The notes beneath the pieces were generated by a model, which saw only the letters and a program-made list of their open reading frames with translations, was not told the DNA's origin and did not search any database. This document shows positions 42,097 through 51,004 of a DNA stretch of 64,000 nucleotides, in pieces. The first letter of the stretch is position 1; each line of letters begins with the position of its first letter. The stretch spans positions 1,364,001 through 1,428,000 of the forward strand of contig NZ_JADLQL010000001.1 in the NCBI RefSeq assembly GCF_015477805.1. The letters are read 5' to 3'. This stretch comes from Nocardia flavorosea (GTDB taxonomy: Bacteria > Actinomycetota > Actinomycetes > Mycobacteriales > Mycobacteriaceae). Both the position numbers and the translations under genes were made by a program.

Positions 42097-42978
42097 GTGC
42101 CGAGCAACGAACAGCGCCGAGCGGCGGCGAAACGCAAGCTGGAACGACAGCTCGCCAACCGGGCCGAACGCGCGCGCAAGCGTAAGCAACTCACCATCGC
42201 CGGATCCGCGCTCGGCGTCGTCGTGGTGATCGCCGCGGTGACCGGTGTGTATTTCCTGACCCGCGGCGAGGACAACGCCGATTCCGCCGCCTCGCAGACA
42301 CCCGACGCCTCGCTGTCCAGTACGCCGGGCGTCGCACCGCCGCCGCCCGCGGCCGCCAAACCGGCGAGTGTGAACTGCGTCTACAACGACACACCGGAGC
42401 CGGCGGCCAAACCGGTGGAGAAGCCGCGCACGGAGGGGATCCAGACCGGCGACGGAAACGAGTCGCTGAGCCTGAGCGTGGACACCAACCACGGCCCACT
42501 CGGGCTGACGCTGAACAATGCCGAGTCGCCGTGCACCGTGAACAGCTTCGCCAGCCTGGCGGGCCAGGGTTATTTCGACGGTACGGATTGCCATCGCCTC
42601 ACCCAGGGCGAGGGGCTGAAGGTGCTGCAGTGCGGTGATCCGACCGGCACGGGTACCGGGGGCCCGGGCTATCAGTTCGACAACGAGTACCCCACCGACC
42701 AGTACCCGCCGAACGATCCGGCTCTGTCGAAACCGATCACCTACAAGCGTGGTGTGCTGGCAATGGCGAATGCCGGGCCGGGCACCAACGGTAGTCAGTT
42801 CTTCATCGTCTACGGCGATTCGATGTTGCCGCCGAACTACACGATTTTCGGCACCGTCGACGAGGCCGGTCTGGCCACCCTGGACACCATCGCCGGGCTC
42901 GGCCAGGACGAATCCAACGGCCCGGGCGACGGGAAACCGAACCAGCCGGTGACGCTGAAATCGGTACGGATCGACTGA
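42097..42978 (+). CDS. ppiB: Membrane-anchored cyclophilin-type peptidyl-prolyl isomerase
   Basis: A 293-aa protein: a short, highly basic cytoplasmic N terminus (KRKLERQLANRAERARKRKQ), one membrane helix at about 32-54, a Pro/Ala-rich linker, then a cyclophilin domain from about residue 118. The domain keeps FDGTDCHRL, GPGTNGSQFFI and NYTIFGTV, but the usual active-site R/F residues around FHRVI are changed to CHRLTQ. GTG 42097 is chosen from GGAGGA 8-9 nt upstream. It is the Rv2582-like gene of the hisS-relA block and the last backbone gene before the secretion cluster. Confidence 0.92.
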   Translation: MPSNEQRRAAAKRKLERQLANRAERARKRKQLTIAGSALGVVVVIAAVTGVYFLTRGEDNADSAASQTPDASLSSTPGVAPPPPAAAKPASVNCVYNDTPEPAAKPVEKPRTEGIQTGDGNESLSLSVDTNHGPLGLTLNNAESPCTVNSFASLAGQGYFDGTDCHRLTQGEGLKVLQCGDPTGTGTGGPGYQFDNEYPTDQYPPNDPALSKPITYKRGVLAMANAGPGTNGSQFFIVYGDSMLPPNYTIFGTVDEAGLATLDTIAGLGQDESNGPGDGKPNQPVTLKSVRID

Positions 42979-43274
42979 GATCGGCCGGGCGGGTTCGCCC
43001 CCGTAGCCGGCCCGTAGATATATGCTGGTCGGCGTTACGTAGTGAAGACTGTGCCCCTGTCTCTCGGGTAATCTCGAAAGTGGGAGTGCGCGTGACCATG
43101 TCGCGCTCACCGGTCGCCGTTCGGGCCGGTGCGCTGCCGGCGGGATCTTCCGGAGAGCGGATCCCGGCGGACCGTTCGCGGGTCGGGTGGCGAATCCCGA
43201 TTCGCCCGGCGCGGCTCCGCTGCCGCCGGGCACCATGAACACCCATAGTGACCACCGCAGTATCGGGAGCAGCC

Positions 43275-43871
43275 ATGTCCGAGGATATCGACGATATCGG
43301 CCGGGAAACCGCGGCCATGATGAAGACGATGTTGCAGATCGCGACGCTCGTCGCGCTGAAAACCCGGGAACGCGGTCAGCGTGAGGCCGAGGCCCGCGTG
43401 AAGCTCACCGAGGCGCGGGTGAAAGAGGCCAGGGAACTGCAGATCCGTGAGGCGCGCGATGCCAAGTCCAAGGATCCGCGCAACCTCGCATTGGCCCAGA
43501 CCATTTCACGGGCGGCGGCCGAGGTGAAACCCGGCTCCTCCGTCCCGCAGCGGGAAACGGGCGCTTATCGCGGGGTACAACTGGAGAAGGACCGGGTCAC
43601 CCTGGAACGATTCGCGGAGAATTCCGACCAGCTGACCGGGGCGGCCACTGCGGTGAGTTACGACTCGGTGGAGCGCCGGGCGGCGCTGGCCGCGCATCTG
43701 TCCAGGATCGGGATCGCCCCGGAACTCGCGGCGGCCCGGATGCTGGTCGAGGTGGGTCAGGCGGGTCCGGCCAGCGAAGCGGCCCGCAACCGCCCGGACC
43801 GGACCCCTGCGGTCCAGCGCGCCCGGGAGCAGGAACTCAGCCGAAGTCGCGGACTGGAACGGAGCCGCTGA
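43275..43871 (+). CDS. Charged helical protein facing the type IV secretion operon
   Basis: A 198-aa, strongly charged protein. Residues about 35-75 (REAEARVKLTEARVKEAREL and following) look like a continuous helix or coiled coil, and the C terminus is basic (REQELSRSRGLERSR). No membrane helix or known family. ATG 43275 has GGGAG 6 nt upstream. It is the only plus-strand gene of the cluster and ends at a bidirectional terminator opposite the DUF4913 gene. Related charged proteins occur beside DUF4913/TraG genes in actinobacterial conjugative elements, so a structural or DNA-processing accessory role is possible (inference). Confidence 0.7.
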   Translation: MSEDIDDIGRETAAMMKTMLQIATLVALKTRERGQREAEARVKLTEARVKEARELQIREARDAKSKDPRNLALAQTISRAAAEVKPGSSVPQRETGAYRGVQLEKDRVTLERFAENSDQLTGAATAVSYDSVERRAALAAHLSRIGIAPELAAARMLVEVGQAGPASEAARNRPDRTPAVQRAREQELSRSRGLERSR

Positions 43872-43932
43872 CCGCACTTCGGCGGTTCGCCGGAATTTCA
43901 CCGGGCTGCGGCCGCCGGTGCCGATCGGCACA

Positions 43933-43969
43933 ACACGAAAACGCCCGTCGTCGACGGGCGTTTTCGTGT
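43933..43969. terminator. Bidirectional intrinsic terminator
   Basis: An 18-bp perfect stem (ACACGAAAACGCCCGTCG and its complement around a single T) with AAAA before and TTTT after the GC core, centred between the convergent genes ending at 43871 and 43986. Confidence 0.93.
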
Positions 43970-43985
43970 ACGGCACCACGGACCG

Positions 43986-44429
43986 TCAGCGTCGTGGATC
44001 CTCGATATCGATACCACCGGCGGGTTCGGATTCCGCGGCCGAACTGTTCTCGTTGTCCTCCGGTTCGCTGAACAACCCCTGCGGCGGTGCGGCCAAGGGC
44101 AGCGGATCGAGCCTGTCCTTGTGCCCGTTGCGTACGCTGCAGTACTTGAACGGACCGCGGGGATCGAGCAGAACCGCCATGTGCTGATCGGCATGGTCGA
44201 GGAACCACACACTCATTCCGGTGGCCGGATCCTGCCGGAGATGCTCCCAGGCCCGCCATACCGCGTCGAGCCGGACCACTGCCTCGGTGTGTTGCCACCA
44301 TTGCGGGCACCAGACGGTATCGCTGAGGTCGCTGACCTGGCGGCGATAGACAACGCTGAGGTAGTTCTCGACGAACTCCACCACGTTCTCGTAGACGAGC
44401 TGTCCTTGCTGTGGGGGGGTCTCGGTCAC
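43986..44429 (-). CDS. DUF4913 domain protein
   Basis: A 147-aa protein; VYENVVEFVENYLSVVYRRQ and WCPQWWQHTEAVVRLDAVWR, then MSVWFLDHADQHMAVLLDP, are the DUF4913 signature. The family accompanies conjugation-type genes in actinobacteria and has no known activity. The C terminus is acidic. GTG 44429 overlaps the coupling-ATPase stop (GTGA). A run of seven C residues covers codons 4-6. Last gene of the minus-strand secretion operon. Confidence 0.85.
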   Translation of the reverse strand: MTETPPQQGQLVYENVVEFVENYLSVVYRRQVSDLSDTVWCPQWWQHTEAVVRLDAVWRAWEHLRQDPATGMSVWFLDHADQHMAVLLDPRGPFKYCSVRNGHKDRLDPLPLAAPPQGLFSEPEDNENSSAAESEPAGGIDIEDPRR

Positions 44430-46339
44430 AGCGGGCGAACCTCCTGCCTGTCTCCCGGCCCGTTATCCGGTCCGGGGGGTGTTTCTCCCGGTCCATTATC
44501 CGGTCCCGAGGGTGTTTCTCCCGGTCCACTGTCGGGTCCCGGGGATGTTTTCTTGATGAGCGATGGAGAGCCGATGAGATCGGCGACAAGAGTTTTCTGC
44601 TGCGGATCGTGCTGTTCGATCGACTTCTTCACCAGCGACGCGTATTCGCCCTCCCACCATGGCACAGTCCGCACCAGTACCGGCGGCGCACCGGACGAGA
44701 ACACGATCGCGCGCCCGCGTGGCAGCGTGGCCAGCGCCTGCACCGTGAACGTCTTCGACGAGCCCAGCGACCGTGAGTAGCTCTTGCTGCCCTTGGATTC
44801 CGAGACCGACCCCGATATGGACGAATGCTCGCCGATCGCTTCCGAACGCTCGCGCAGGAAATTCGCATCGTCGACACCACTGCCGAACACCTTGATATTG
44901 GCGGCCGACCAGAGCGCGTTCATCCCGTCGTCGCCCCAGCACCGGGCGCCCTGCGCCCAGGATTGCAGGACAGTCATGACCACGATGCCGCGTGACCCGA
45001 AGTGGCTGTACTGCTTGGGCAGATCCTTCCAGCGGACCACATTCGCGGCCTCGTCCAGCACGGCCAGCAGCGGAATCGGCAACCGCCCGAACGCCGATCT
45101 CGACGCCTTGCGCATGGCGACATCGATAACGGCCTCGGTGAGCGCGCTCACCAGCGGGGCGGCGGACCCACGGCCTTCGAGGGACAGGCTGTAGAGCGTG
45201 CCGTTGTTCTCGATGAACTCCAGCTCGTCGAACTGCGCCCGGTCTCGTTCGTTGGGATCGGTTCGCGGGGTCACCCATTTGTGCACATTACGCAGTTTCA
45301 GGCAGCGCACCATTTTCTTGGCGGTACTGAAGATCCCGCTGCGGGTCCGCGGATCGGCGTCGTACTGGGCGCGCAGACCGGACGCCGAGTAACCGTGCCC
45401 GGCATTGGCCAGCAAGATGACCGGCTCGTGGTCGTTCGGGTTGGTCACCCATTCCCAGATCTGCGTGATCGGCCGCATGCCGACCGCGGCGGCCAGGAAA
45501 AGACCCGCCAGCAGGTCTTCGGCCTCCGGGTCGAAGAAGTTGTCCTTACCGGAATCCGAACCGCTGTCGGCGTCGGCGAAATGCCCGGCCAGCCGCGCCG
45601 CCCGCATCTCGCAACCGTCGCTGTGCGCGTCCACCCAGTCCAGCGGGTTCCAATACCAGGTGGGCTCCTCGGCCGCGACGCCCTGCGGATCGAATACGAA
45701 GGTCCGGCTGCCCTTGGCTTCCCGGACGTCCCGGGTGGCATCCACGACATCGCGCTTGTTGGAGGTGGCCAGGACCGGGCCGATGGCACTGAGAATCGCC
45801 GGAATGACCCGTGAACTGGATTTCCCCTGCCGTGGCCCCCAGATATCGAGGTGCAGGTCCTCGTAGGAGCCGTAGAGCATGGAGCCGTCGGCGACGGCGA
45901 CCCCGATCGGCACTCCCGGCGCATCGTCGGAGCCGAGCCGTACACCGAGCTGGGCAGCCTTTTCCCGGACACCGGCCTCGGTGATGGCCGCGATGGCACC
46001 GCCGTTGCCCATGACATCGGCCTTGTCGTCCACCGCCAGCCGGCCGATACTGCGCTTGGCGGCGGCCCGGCGGCGCCACAGCACGAACCCGGCCAACGCG
46101 GCGACGACCAGCACCAGGATCACCGTGGCGCCGGTGGGCCAGCGCAGTTCGCCCTTGACCATGCCCGCGATGATGGCGATCGGATTGACCGGCATATCCT
46201 GCTTCTGCAGCGAGAGCATATTGCCCAGATGCAGCGCCGCCCAGACGGTTCCTAGGACCGCACCGCCCACATATATCGCGATCAGGGTGAGATCCGGGCC
46301 GGGGACGGCCGGATCCTTCACCGGTTTCTTCTTCGCCAT
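44426..46339 (-). CDS. VirD4/TraG-type coupling ATPase
   Basis: A 637-aa hexameric-type ATPase that in type IV systems recognises substrates and feeds them to the channel. Two N-terminal membrane helices (about 16-37 and 70-88) are followed by the ATPase with Walker A GPRQGKSSS (168-176) and Walker B LLAVLDEAANV (D429, E430). SAANIKVFGSGVDD and SRSLGSSKTF fit the TraM-recognition/TraG C-terminal region. The tail consists of three 11-residue units of the type GPDNGPGETPP. It overlaps the DUF4913 gene; the lipoprotein gene is 30 bp upstream. Confidence 0.92.
   Translation of the reverse strand: MAKKKPVKDPAVPGPDLTLIAIYVGGAVLGTVWAALHLGNMLSLQKQDMPVNPIAIIAGMVKGELRWPTGATVILVLVVAALAGFVLWRRRAAAKRSIGRLAVDDKADVMGNGGAIAAITEAGVREKAAQLGVRLGSDDAPGVPIGVAVADGSMLYGSYEDLHLDIWGPRQGKSSSRVIPAILSAIGPVLATSNKRDVVDATRDVREAKGSRTFVFDPQGVAAEEPTWYWNPLDWVDAHSDGCEMRAARLAGHFADADSGSDSGKDNFFDPEAEDLLAGLFLAAAVGMRPITQIWEWVTNPNDHEPVILLANAGHGYSASGLRAQYDADPRTRSGIFSTAKKMVRCLKLRNVHKWVTPRTDPNERDRAQFDELEFIENNGTLYSLSLEGRGSAAPLVSALTEAVIDVAMRKASRSAFGRLPIPLLAVLDEAANVVRWKDLPKQYSHFGSRGIVVMTVLQSWAQGARCWGDDGMNALWSAANIKVFGSGVDDANFLRERSEAIGEHSSISGSVSESKGSKSYSRSLGSSKTFTVQALATLPRGRAIVFSSGAPPVLVRTVPWWEGEYASLVKKSIEQHDPQQKTLVADLIGSPSLIKKTSPGPDSGPGETPSGPDNGPGETPPGPDNGPGDRQEVRPL
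44447..44545 (-). repeat. Three 33-bp direct repeats encoding the coupling-protein tail
   Basis: Units at about 44447-44479, 44480-44512 and 44513-44545 each encode 11 residues (GPDxGPGxxxx). The outer copies have several substitutions. Being a multiple of three, copy change would not break the frame. Confidence 0.8.
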
Positions 46340-46369
46340 ACCTGCCTCCTCAGTGGTCCCCGCCCGTGG

Positions 46370-46972
46370 TCACCGATAGCCGTCGAGCCGCCAGCCCGCG
46401 GGCGTATGCACCACGGTCGCGATCACGGTGGCCGGTGCCAGGGGTTCCTCGCGGCCGTCCGGGTAGACGACGGTCTGCTCGATTCCGATCTTGTACTGCC
46501 GCACAGCAGGATCCGGTCCGGCGGGCGGCCGCTCCCCGGACGCGAACGTGAACGCTTCCACCCGCGCACCCGCCGCCGCCCATTCACCCCAGCGCAGCGA
46601 AACACCGGGAACCGCCGCGGTATCCGTGGGCGCGTCCAGAACCCGGACCAGGCTGGGGCCCAGGAATCTCCGCGCGCGTTCCAAGGAATCACCCGGCACC
46701 TCGGTTGCCGGTTCCCACCGGTAGATCTCCCGCAGCGCGGCGACAGCGACTCCCTCGGGCGTGGCCGGATCCGGTGCGGGGACGGCCTCCAGCTGCCGCG
46801 GAGTGGAAACGGCCGGGCCGCCTGTCGTTCCCGCGTCGCCGCCACCGCTACAGCCGCTCAGCATCGTGATGCCCAGCATCAGCGCCACCACCAGTCCCGC
46901 ACCGGCACTCGTCTTCCGGTTCCAGGTTAACCGCCACGACGCCGGACGAGCCGCCGATCCGCGCGTGTTCAC
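46370..46972 (-). CDS. Lipoprotein of the secretion cluster, VirB8/TcpC-like
   Basis: A 200-aa protein with a signal sequence (GLVVALMLGITMLSGCSGG) whose lipobox LSGC predicts anchoring at C41. The exported domain contains EGVAVAALREIYRW and ends in TVVHTPAGWRLDGYR. This pattern (a residue set around the start of an NTF2-like domain and a terminal W-R-L strand) recurs in the proteins at 54063 and 54866, suggesting related NTF2-like folds as in TcpC/VirB8. GTG 46972 overlaps the upstream hydrolase stop (GTGA). Confidence 0.75.
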   Translation of the reverse strand: MNTRGSAARPASWRLTWNRKTSAGAGLVVALMLGITMLSGCSGGGDAGTTGGPAVSTPRQLEAVPAPDPATPEGVAVAALREIYRWEPATEVPGDSLERARRFLGPSLVRVLDAPTDTAAVPGVSLRWGEWAAAGARVEAFTFASGERPPAGPDPAVRQYKIGIEQTVVYPDGREEPLAPATVIATVVHTPAGWRLDGYR

Positions 46973-48618
46973 AGCACCCTCCTCGCTCGGGCATCTCCGG
47001 GTACCGGTGCCTGGGCGACTCCACCGGCGGCATCCGCCGTGACCGCGGGGGCCGCGTGGATCATCTGCCCGTTACCGGCGTAGATGCCGACCCGGGCGGG
47101 GCCGCGCTCGGCGAACTCGCTGAAGACCAGGTCACCGGGCTCCATTTCGCTGACCGACACCTCGGTTCCGGCTTCCCACTGCTGTTCCGCGGTGGGTGGT
47201 AGCGAGACCTCGCCGCCGGACGCGGCGAATACCGCGGCCGAGGTCAGACCGGGGCCGTCGAGGCCGCCGCTGCTGGGCCCCTGCGGCCCCCCGCCACCCC
47301 AGACGTACGGAGTGCCCAGCCATTGGTGTGCGGCTCGCACGATCTCGTCGCCGGCGGCAGCATCGGTATCGGGGGTGAAGCGGCCGGCGGCGCCCGGGTC
47401 GCGGTACTCGGCCTCCATAGCGAGGATGTTCGCGACGTACGGCTGGGTTTCCGAATAATGTGCGGCAACCTGGTTGGGCATCCCACCGGAGGCCAGTACC
47501 GCCCCCTCGCCCGCGTTGTACGCGGCCAGTGTCAGCGCGACCACATCGCCGTGCACCCGGCCCTCGGCGATCCAGCCGTTGATCTTGTGCGCGATCGCGC
47601 ACATATACCGGCCCTGGCCGATGATGGCGTCACCGTCGTCCCATACGCTGGCCACCCCGTTGCCGTCGGCGTCGATGACATACGGCTGTCCGTCATCGGG
47701 GTTCGTACTGGCGGCGGTACCGGGCAGGAACTGCGCGAGACCCTGCGCCCCGGCCGGGGAGGTGAGACCGCGCCGGAAACCGGACTCCTGGCGGCCTTGC
47801 GCGGCCAGCAGCGACGGCGTGATCTGCGGGCACAGCGATCCCGCCCGGCGGTACCAGATCTCGAGTTCTGGCGGTACCTTCCCGCCGGCCAGCGCTCCTC
47901 CGGGGGTACCGAAACCGCGTACGCACGCCGGGTCGGTCGAATAAGCACGCGCACCACCGAGGTCGGGAGTCGGTGCGCCGTCGAGCCAGGGCACCGGGTC
48001 GATCTGCCGGCCGCCGGTGAACCGGCCGCCGGGCACGACCTCGAAATGCAGGTGCGGACCGCTGGATTCACCGGCCGAGCCGACCATCCCGATATGCTGA
48101 CCGGCCCGCACCTGCTCCCCCACCCGCACCAGCACGCCGTGGTCCCACATATGCCCGTAGACGGCCGAAAACGCCCGCCCGTTACGCGGATCGATCGAAT
48201 CGACCACGATCCAGTTCCCGAAGCCGGACGCCGGACCGGCAGCCACCACCACACCGTCGGTGACCGAGAAGATGGGGGTGCCGTCCGGAGCCGCCAGGTC
48301 GATACCCTTGTGCCCGCCGCCGCGCGAACCGAAGACATCGGACACCGAATACGTTCCGGCGGCCATCGGCCAGGTCCGGTCCAGCGGCCCGGCACCGGCG
48401 GCGAGTGACGGGGTGGCGGTCGCGGCGGGGTTGGCGGTCGCATCCGGGAGATCGCCCGCCGCCCGCGGATCCCCACCCGGCGGGATCGCTCCGGTCGGAT
48501 CCACCACCGAGCCCCCTTCGCAGGGGTCGTCCACCGCAGGCAGCACGATGACCAGAATCACCGTCATCAGCCCGAGTACCACTCCGAGCGCTGTCCACAG
48601 CACCGATTTCGCGTTCAC
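46969..48618 (-). CDS. Three-domain cell-wall hydrolase: M23 peptidase, SLT-like glycosidase, degenerate NlpC/P60
   Basis: A 549-aa protein with one N-terminal membrane helix (about 6-27). The M23/LytM domain is intact: H103 and D107 in HKGIDL, H189 and H191 in HLHFEV. The transglycosylase-like domain has E278 in GRQESGF, then AGAQGLAQFLPGTA and LAAYNAGEGAV. The C-terminal domain has the NlpC/P60 layout (QWLGTPYVWGGGGP, PGDLVFSEF, GIYAGNGQMIHA), but the DCSGL cysteine position is G455 (DGPGL) and the catalytic His is R509, so it is probably inactive. In type IV systems such enzymes open peptidoglycan for the channel. GTG 48618; 13 bp after the HTH gene. Confidence 0.9.
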   Translation of the reverse strand: MNAKSVLWTALGVVLGLMTVILVIVLPAVDDPCEGGSVVDPTGAIPPGGDPRAAGDLPDATANPAATATPSLAAGAGPLDRTWPMAAGTYSVSDVFGSRGGGHKGIDLAAPDGTPIFSVTDGVVVAAGPASGFGNWIVVDSIDPRNGRAFSAVYGHMWDHGVLVRVGEQVRAGQHIGMVGSAGESSGPHLHFEVVPGGRFTGGRQIDPVPWLDGAPTPDLGGARAYSTDPACVRGFGTPGGALAGGKVPPELEIWYRRAGSLCPQITPSLLAAQGRQESGFRRGLTSPAGAQGLAQFLPGTAASTNPDDGQPYVIDADGNGVASVWDDGDAIIGQGRYMCAIAHKINGWIAEGRVHGDVVALTLAAYNAGEGAVLASGGMPNQVAAHYSETQPYVANILAMEAEYRDPGAAGRFTPDTDAAAGDEIVRAAHQWLGTPYVWGGGGPQGPSSGGLDGPGLTSAAVFAASGGEVSLPPTAEQQWEAGTEVSVSEMEPGDLVFSEFAERGPARVGIYAGNGQMIHAAPAVTADAAGGVAQAPVPGDARARRVL

Positions 48619-48631
48619 GGCCGCGCCTGAT

Positions 48632-48940
48632 TCACGTGTGGCGCCGGCTTTCGTTCAAGCTGTCCGCCAGCGCCCGGTTCACTTCGGCGGCCGCGGCCAA
48701 CTGCTGCTGCAACAGCGTGACCTTTCGTCGCAGGGCAGCCGCGTCCATCCGGTCCAGACCCGGGCCCTCCGCGGCTCGTACCCAATTGCGCACCGAATTC
48801 GTGTGCACCCCGATCTGCTCGGCCACCACCCGGCACGCTTCCGATTCGCTGCGCAGTTTGCCGGTGAGCGCGATGACCTGCTCCACGGCTGCGGCACGGA
48901 CCTCGGGCGATACCCGCCGATACGACCGGTGCGGCATCAT
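48632..48940 (-). CDS. Transposase OrfA-like helix-turn-helix protein inside the secretion operon
   Basis: A 102-aa protein similar to the IS3/IS911 OrfA type: an HTH (SEACRVVAEQIGVHTNSVRNWVRAAEG) followed by a short leucine-rich coiled coil (ALRRKVTLLQQQLAAAAEVNRAL). There is no OrfB, no inverted repeat and no target duplication. It overlaps the VirB4 gene by four bases (ATGA), so it is an integral operon member, probably domesticated as a DNA-binding protein. Role unknown. Confidence 0.8.
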   Translation of the reverse strand: MMPHRSYRRVSPEVRAAAVEQVIALTGKLRSESEACRVVAEQIGVHTNSVRNWVRAAEGPGLDRMDAAALRRKVTLLQQQLAAAAEVNRALADSLNESRRHT

Positions 48941-50997
48941 GAACCGCTCCCTCCCCCGGAATACGCACCGTCGCCGGCCGCGGCCTCGCGGGCGCCGGAA
49001 CGGCCCGGATACGCGGTGAACTCGTCGAACCGCTGATTGGTGTCGTGGATTCCACTGAGCTTCTCGGCCGCGGTGAACTCCATGTGGAACGGGATACCGG
49101 GCCGGCGATCCTCACCGATCTTCAGCAGGAATTTGCCGGTACCCGGTGGCGAGGGCCGCATCTGCCCCGGTTTGAGCGCCTCCCCGGTAAGTGCCTGGGG
49201 AGCCGACCAGCTGGTCACCATCTCCTCCTCGGCAACGGTGAAGGGCACCGTGCTGTCCAGCCGTTTGATCTCCTCGGCCGGCAGGGCACCGAAGATCTTG
49301 GCGCGGGCACGTTCCAGGAAGCCCAGTGCTTTGGCGATGGCCGCTTCCGACCCGAGCGCTTGCAGGTCCTTGATCGTATGGCTGATCATGATGAGCGCGG
49401 TGGCGATACCGCGCTGCAGACGGGTCAGTTCGTCCACCCGGTCGACCATGAAATCGCCGAGGCCGAGCACCTGCCACAGTTCGTCCATCACCACCTGGAA
49501 GTAGCGCTGCGGGGCCATCCCCGCGTCGGTGAGGGTATGCGCCGCCTCCACCGCGGCGAAACCGTCGGCCCAGCAGGCCAGCATGACGGCGGCCTTGAGT
49601 TTCTTGTCGCCGTTCGGGATATGGGAGACGTCGATGCAGACCGCCACCGAATCGGTATCGATCGGTACCGTGGTCTGGCCGTTGAACACCGCACCGAACG
49701 GCCCCTGGGTGAGGGCGCGCAACGAACGCCGCAGCCCCCTGATCGCCTCCTGGTACTCGCCCGGGCTGTCGGCGCCGGCGTCCAGCATCATCTCCTCGCC
49801 ACCGGCGACGATGACCTCGAGCAGGTTCTCCATGATCGGCGGCCGGTCCGGGGTGTAACCGCTGCTCGGCCGGTACAGGATCCGCAGCGCGGTGGAGACC
49901 AGCGTCTCCTCGTAATCACGCACCCGCGCCCCGCGCACGAGTTCCACCAAGCCGGCGATGAGCGTGACCTGCCGTGCGTGCAGATCCTGCAGTACCTGAC
50001 GTTGCAGTTCCGGATGCTCGTCGAGCCGCGGCACGATATCGCCCAGGACCCCGCCGGCCAGCGGATTGAGTTTGCCGTGGCCGTATCCCAGATCGATCAC
50101 CTGCCCTCCGACCAGCTCGACCAAGCGCCGGTAGTCGGGTTTGACATCGGCGAGGATCAACGGGGTGATGTTCTGCGCGACCCCGCCGAGCACGATGCGG
50201 CGGACCAGCGACGATTTTCCGAAACCGTTGAGCCCCAGTACGAACAGGCTCGGCGCGGTGATGAAACTCCCCCGCATGAACCAGTTCATCGGATCGAAGC
50301 ACACAGGTGCGCCGGTATGCAGATGCGATCCGAGCGGGGTCCCGATCAGCGGTGCGCCGGCGCCGACCGACCACGGCCACAGCCCGGCCACCTGCGCCGT
50401 CGTGGCCCGGTACTCGACGGGACGGCCGACGACATTCATCCGGCCGCCGCCGGCCCCCGCATAGCCGCGTTCGGTGAGCTGTGCGGTCTGCCGGTCGAAA
50501 CCGTCCTGGAACTCCTGTTCGGCGCGGGCCTCGTAATTGCGCCGACGAATATCGTCGGTGCGGACCCGGAAGGTCGCCCACGCCGCCCGTAATCCGGCGC
50601 CCTCGCGGCTGATCTCCTCCAGCCGGGACCGCGTCGCCGGATCGAGCAGCGGCGGCCCCGACTGTTTGCGTTTCTCGGCCCGCACCTTCGCCCGGCGCGC
50701 GGCCTTGTCGAATTCCGGGGTGCCCATCGCCCGGTCGGCGGTGGTATCGACTCGGGCCCGGCGCACCCGTTCCCGGTTCGCGGCGCCCCGTTCGCGCGGA
50801 GTCCGGCCGGCCGGATCGGTGCTACGCGGGGCCGCGGCCCGGCGTTCGGTACGTGAGCGGCCGCCCTCGTGCCGCTGACCGGTTACGTCGGGTTCCCGGC
50901 CGCGCCGGTCCTCGTCCCGGCCCGGCCGGGTCCGCTCGCCGGTGGCGGCCCGGACCCGGTTCCGTTCCCGCAAAGGGGGTTCGTGCTCGCGTACCAT
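48937..50997 (-). CDS. VirB4/TraC-type secretion ATPase
   Basis: A 686-aa ATPase that powers assembly and transport in type IV systems. The first 110 residues are highly basic and likely disordered. Walker A is GLNGFGKSS at 255-263, Walker B VVMDELWQVLG with D505 and E506. Further VirB4/TraC-like features are ILADVKPDYRRLVELVGG and the late SHTIKDLQALGSEAAIAKALG. ATG 50997 lies 7 nt after the upstream stop, with AGGGTG upstream; a start at the internal Met near residue 91 is possible. It overlaps the HTH gene. Confidence 0.92.
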   Translation of the reverse strand: MVREHEPPLRERNRVRAATGERTRPGRDEDRRGREPDVTGQRHEGGRSRTERRAAAPRSTDPAGRTPRERGAANRERVRRARVDTTADRAMGTPEFDKAARRAKVRAEKRKQSGPPLLDPATRSRLEEISREGAGLRAAWATFRVRTDDIRRRNYEARAEQEFQDGFDRQTAQLTERGYAGAGGGRMNVVGRPVEYRATTAQVAGLWPWSVGAGAPLIGTPLGSHLHTGAPVCFDPMNWFMRGSFITAPSLFVLGLNGFGKSSLVRRIVLGGVAQNITPLILADVKPDYRRLVELVGGQVIDLGYGHGKLNPLAGGVLGDIVPRLDEHPELQRQVLQDLHARQVTLIAGLVELVRGARVRDYEETLVSTALRILYRPSSGYTPDRPPIMENLLEVIVAGGEEMMLDAGADSPGEYQEAIRGLRRSLRALTQGPFGAVFNGQTTVPIDTDSVAVCIDVSHIPNGDKKLKAAVMLACWADGFAAVEAAHTLTDAGMAPQRYFQVVMDELWQVLGLGDFMVDRVDELTRLQRGIATALIMISHTIKDLQALGSEAAIAKALGFLERARAKIFGALPAEEIKRLDSTVPFTVAEEEMVTSWSAPQALTGEALKPGQMRPSPPGTGKFLLKIGEDRRPGIPFHMEFTAAEKLSGIHDTNQRFDEFTAYPGRSGAREAAAGDGAYSGGGSGS

Positions 50998-51004
50998 CAG
51001 TCGT

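Noticed and set aside
42000..43000. Glyoxalase-type hydrolase expected between hisS and ppiB (as in M. tuberculosis)
   Set aside because: No such gene is present; hisS and ppiB are directly divergent. I did not treat this as a finding since the arrangement varies.
43092..43238. A 48-codon ORF (GTG 43092) with GGGAG upstream, before the charged helical protein gene
   Set aside because: The product is Arg/Pro-rich and of no recognisable type, and its codon pattern is like the non-coding flank. It may be part of an untranslated leader; not enough support for a gene.
48632..48940. Insertion sequence
   Set aside because: Only an OrfA-like protein is present; no OrfB, terminal inverted repeats or target duplication were seen.
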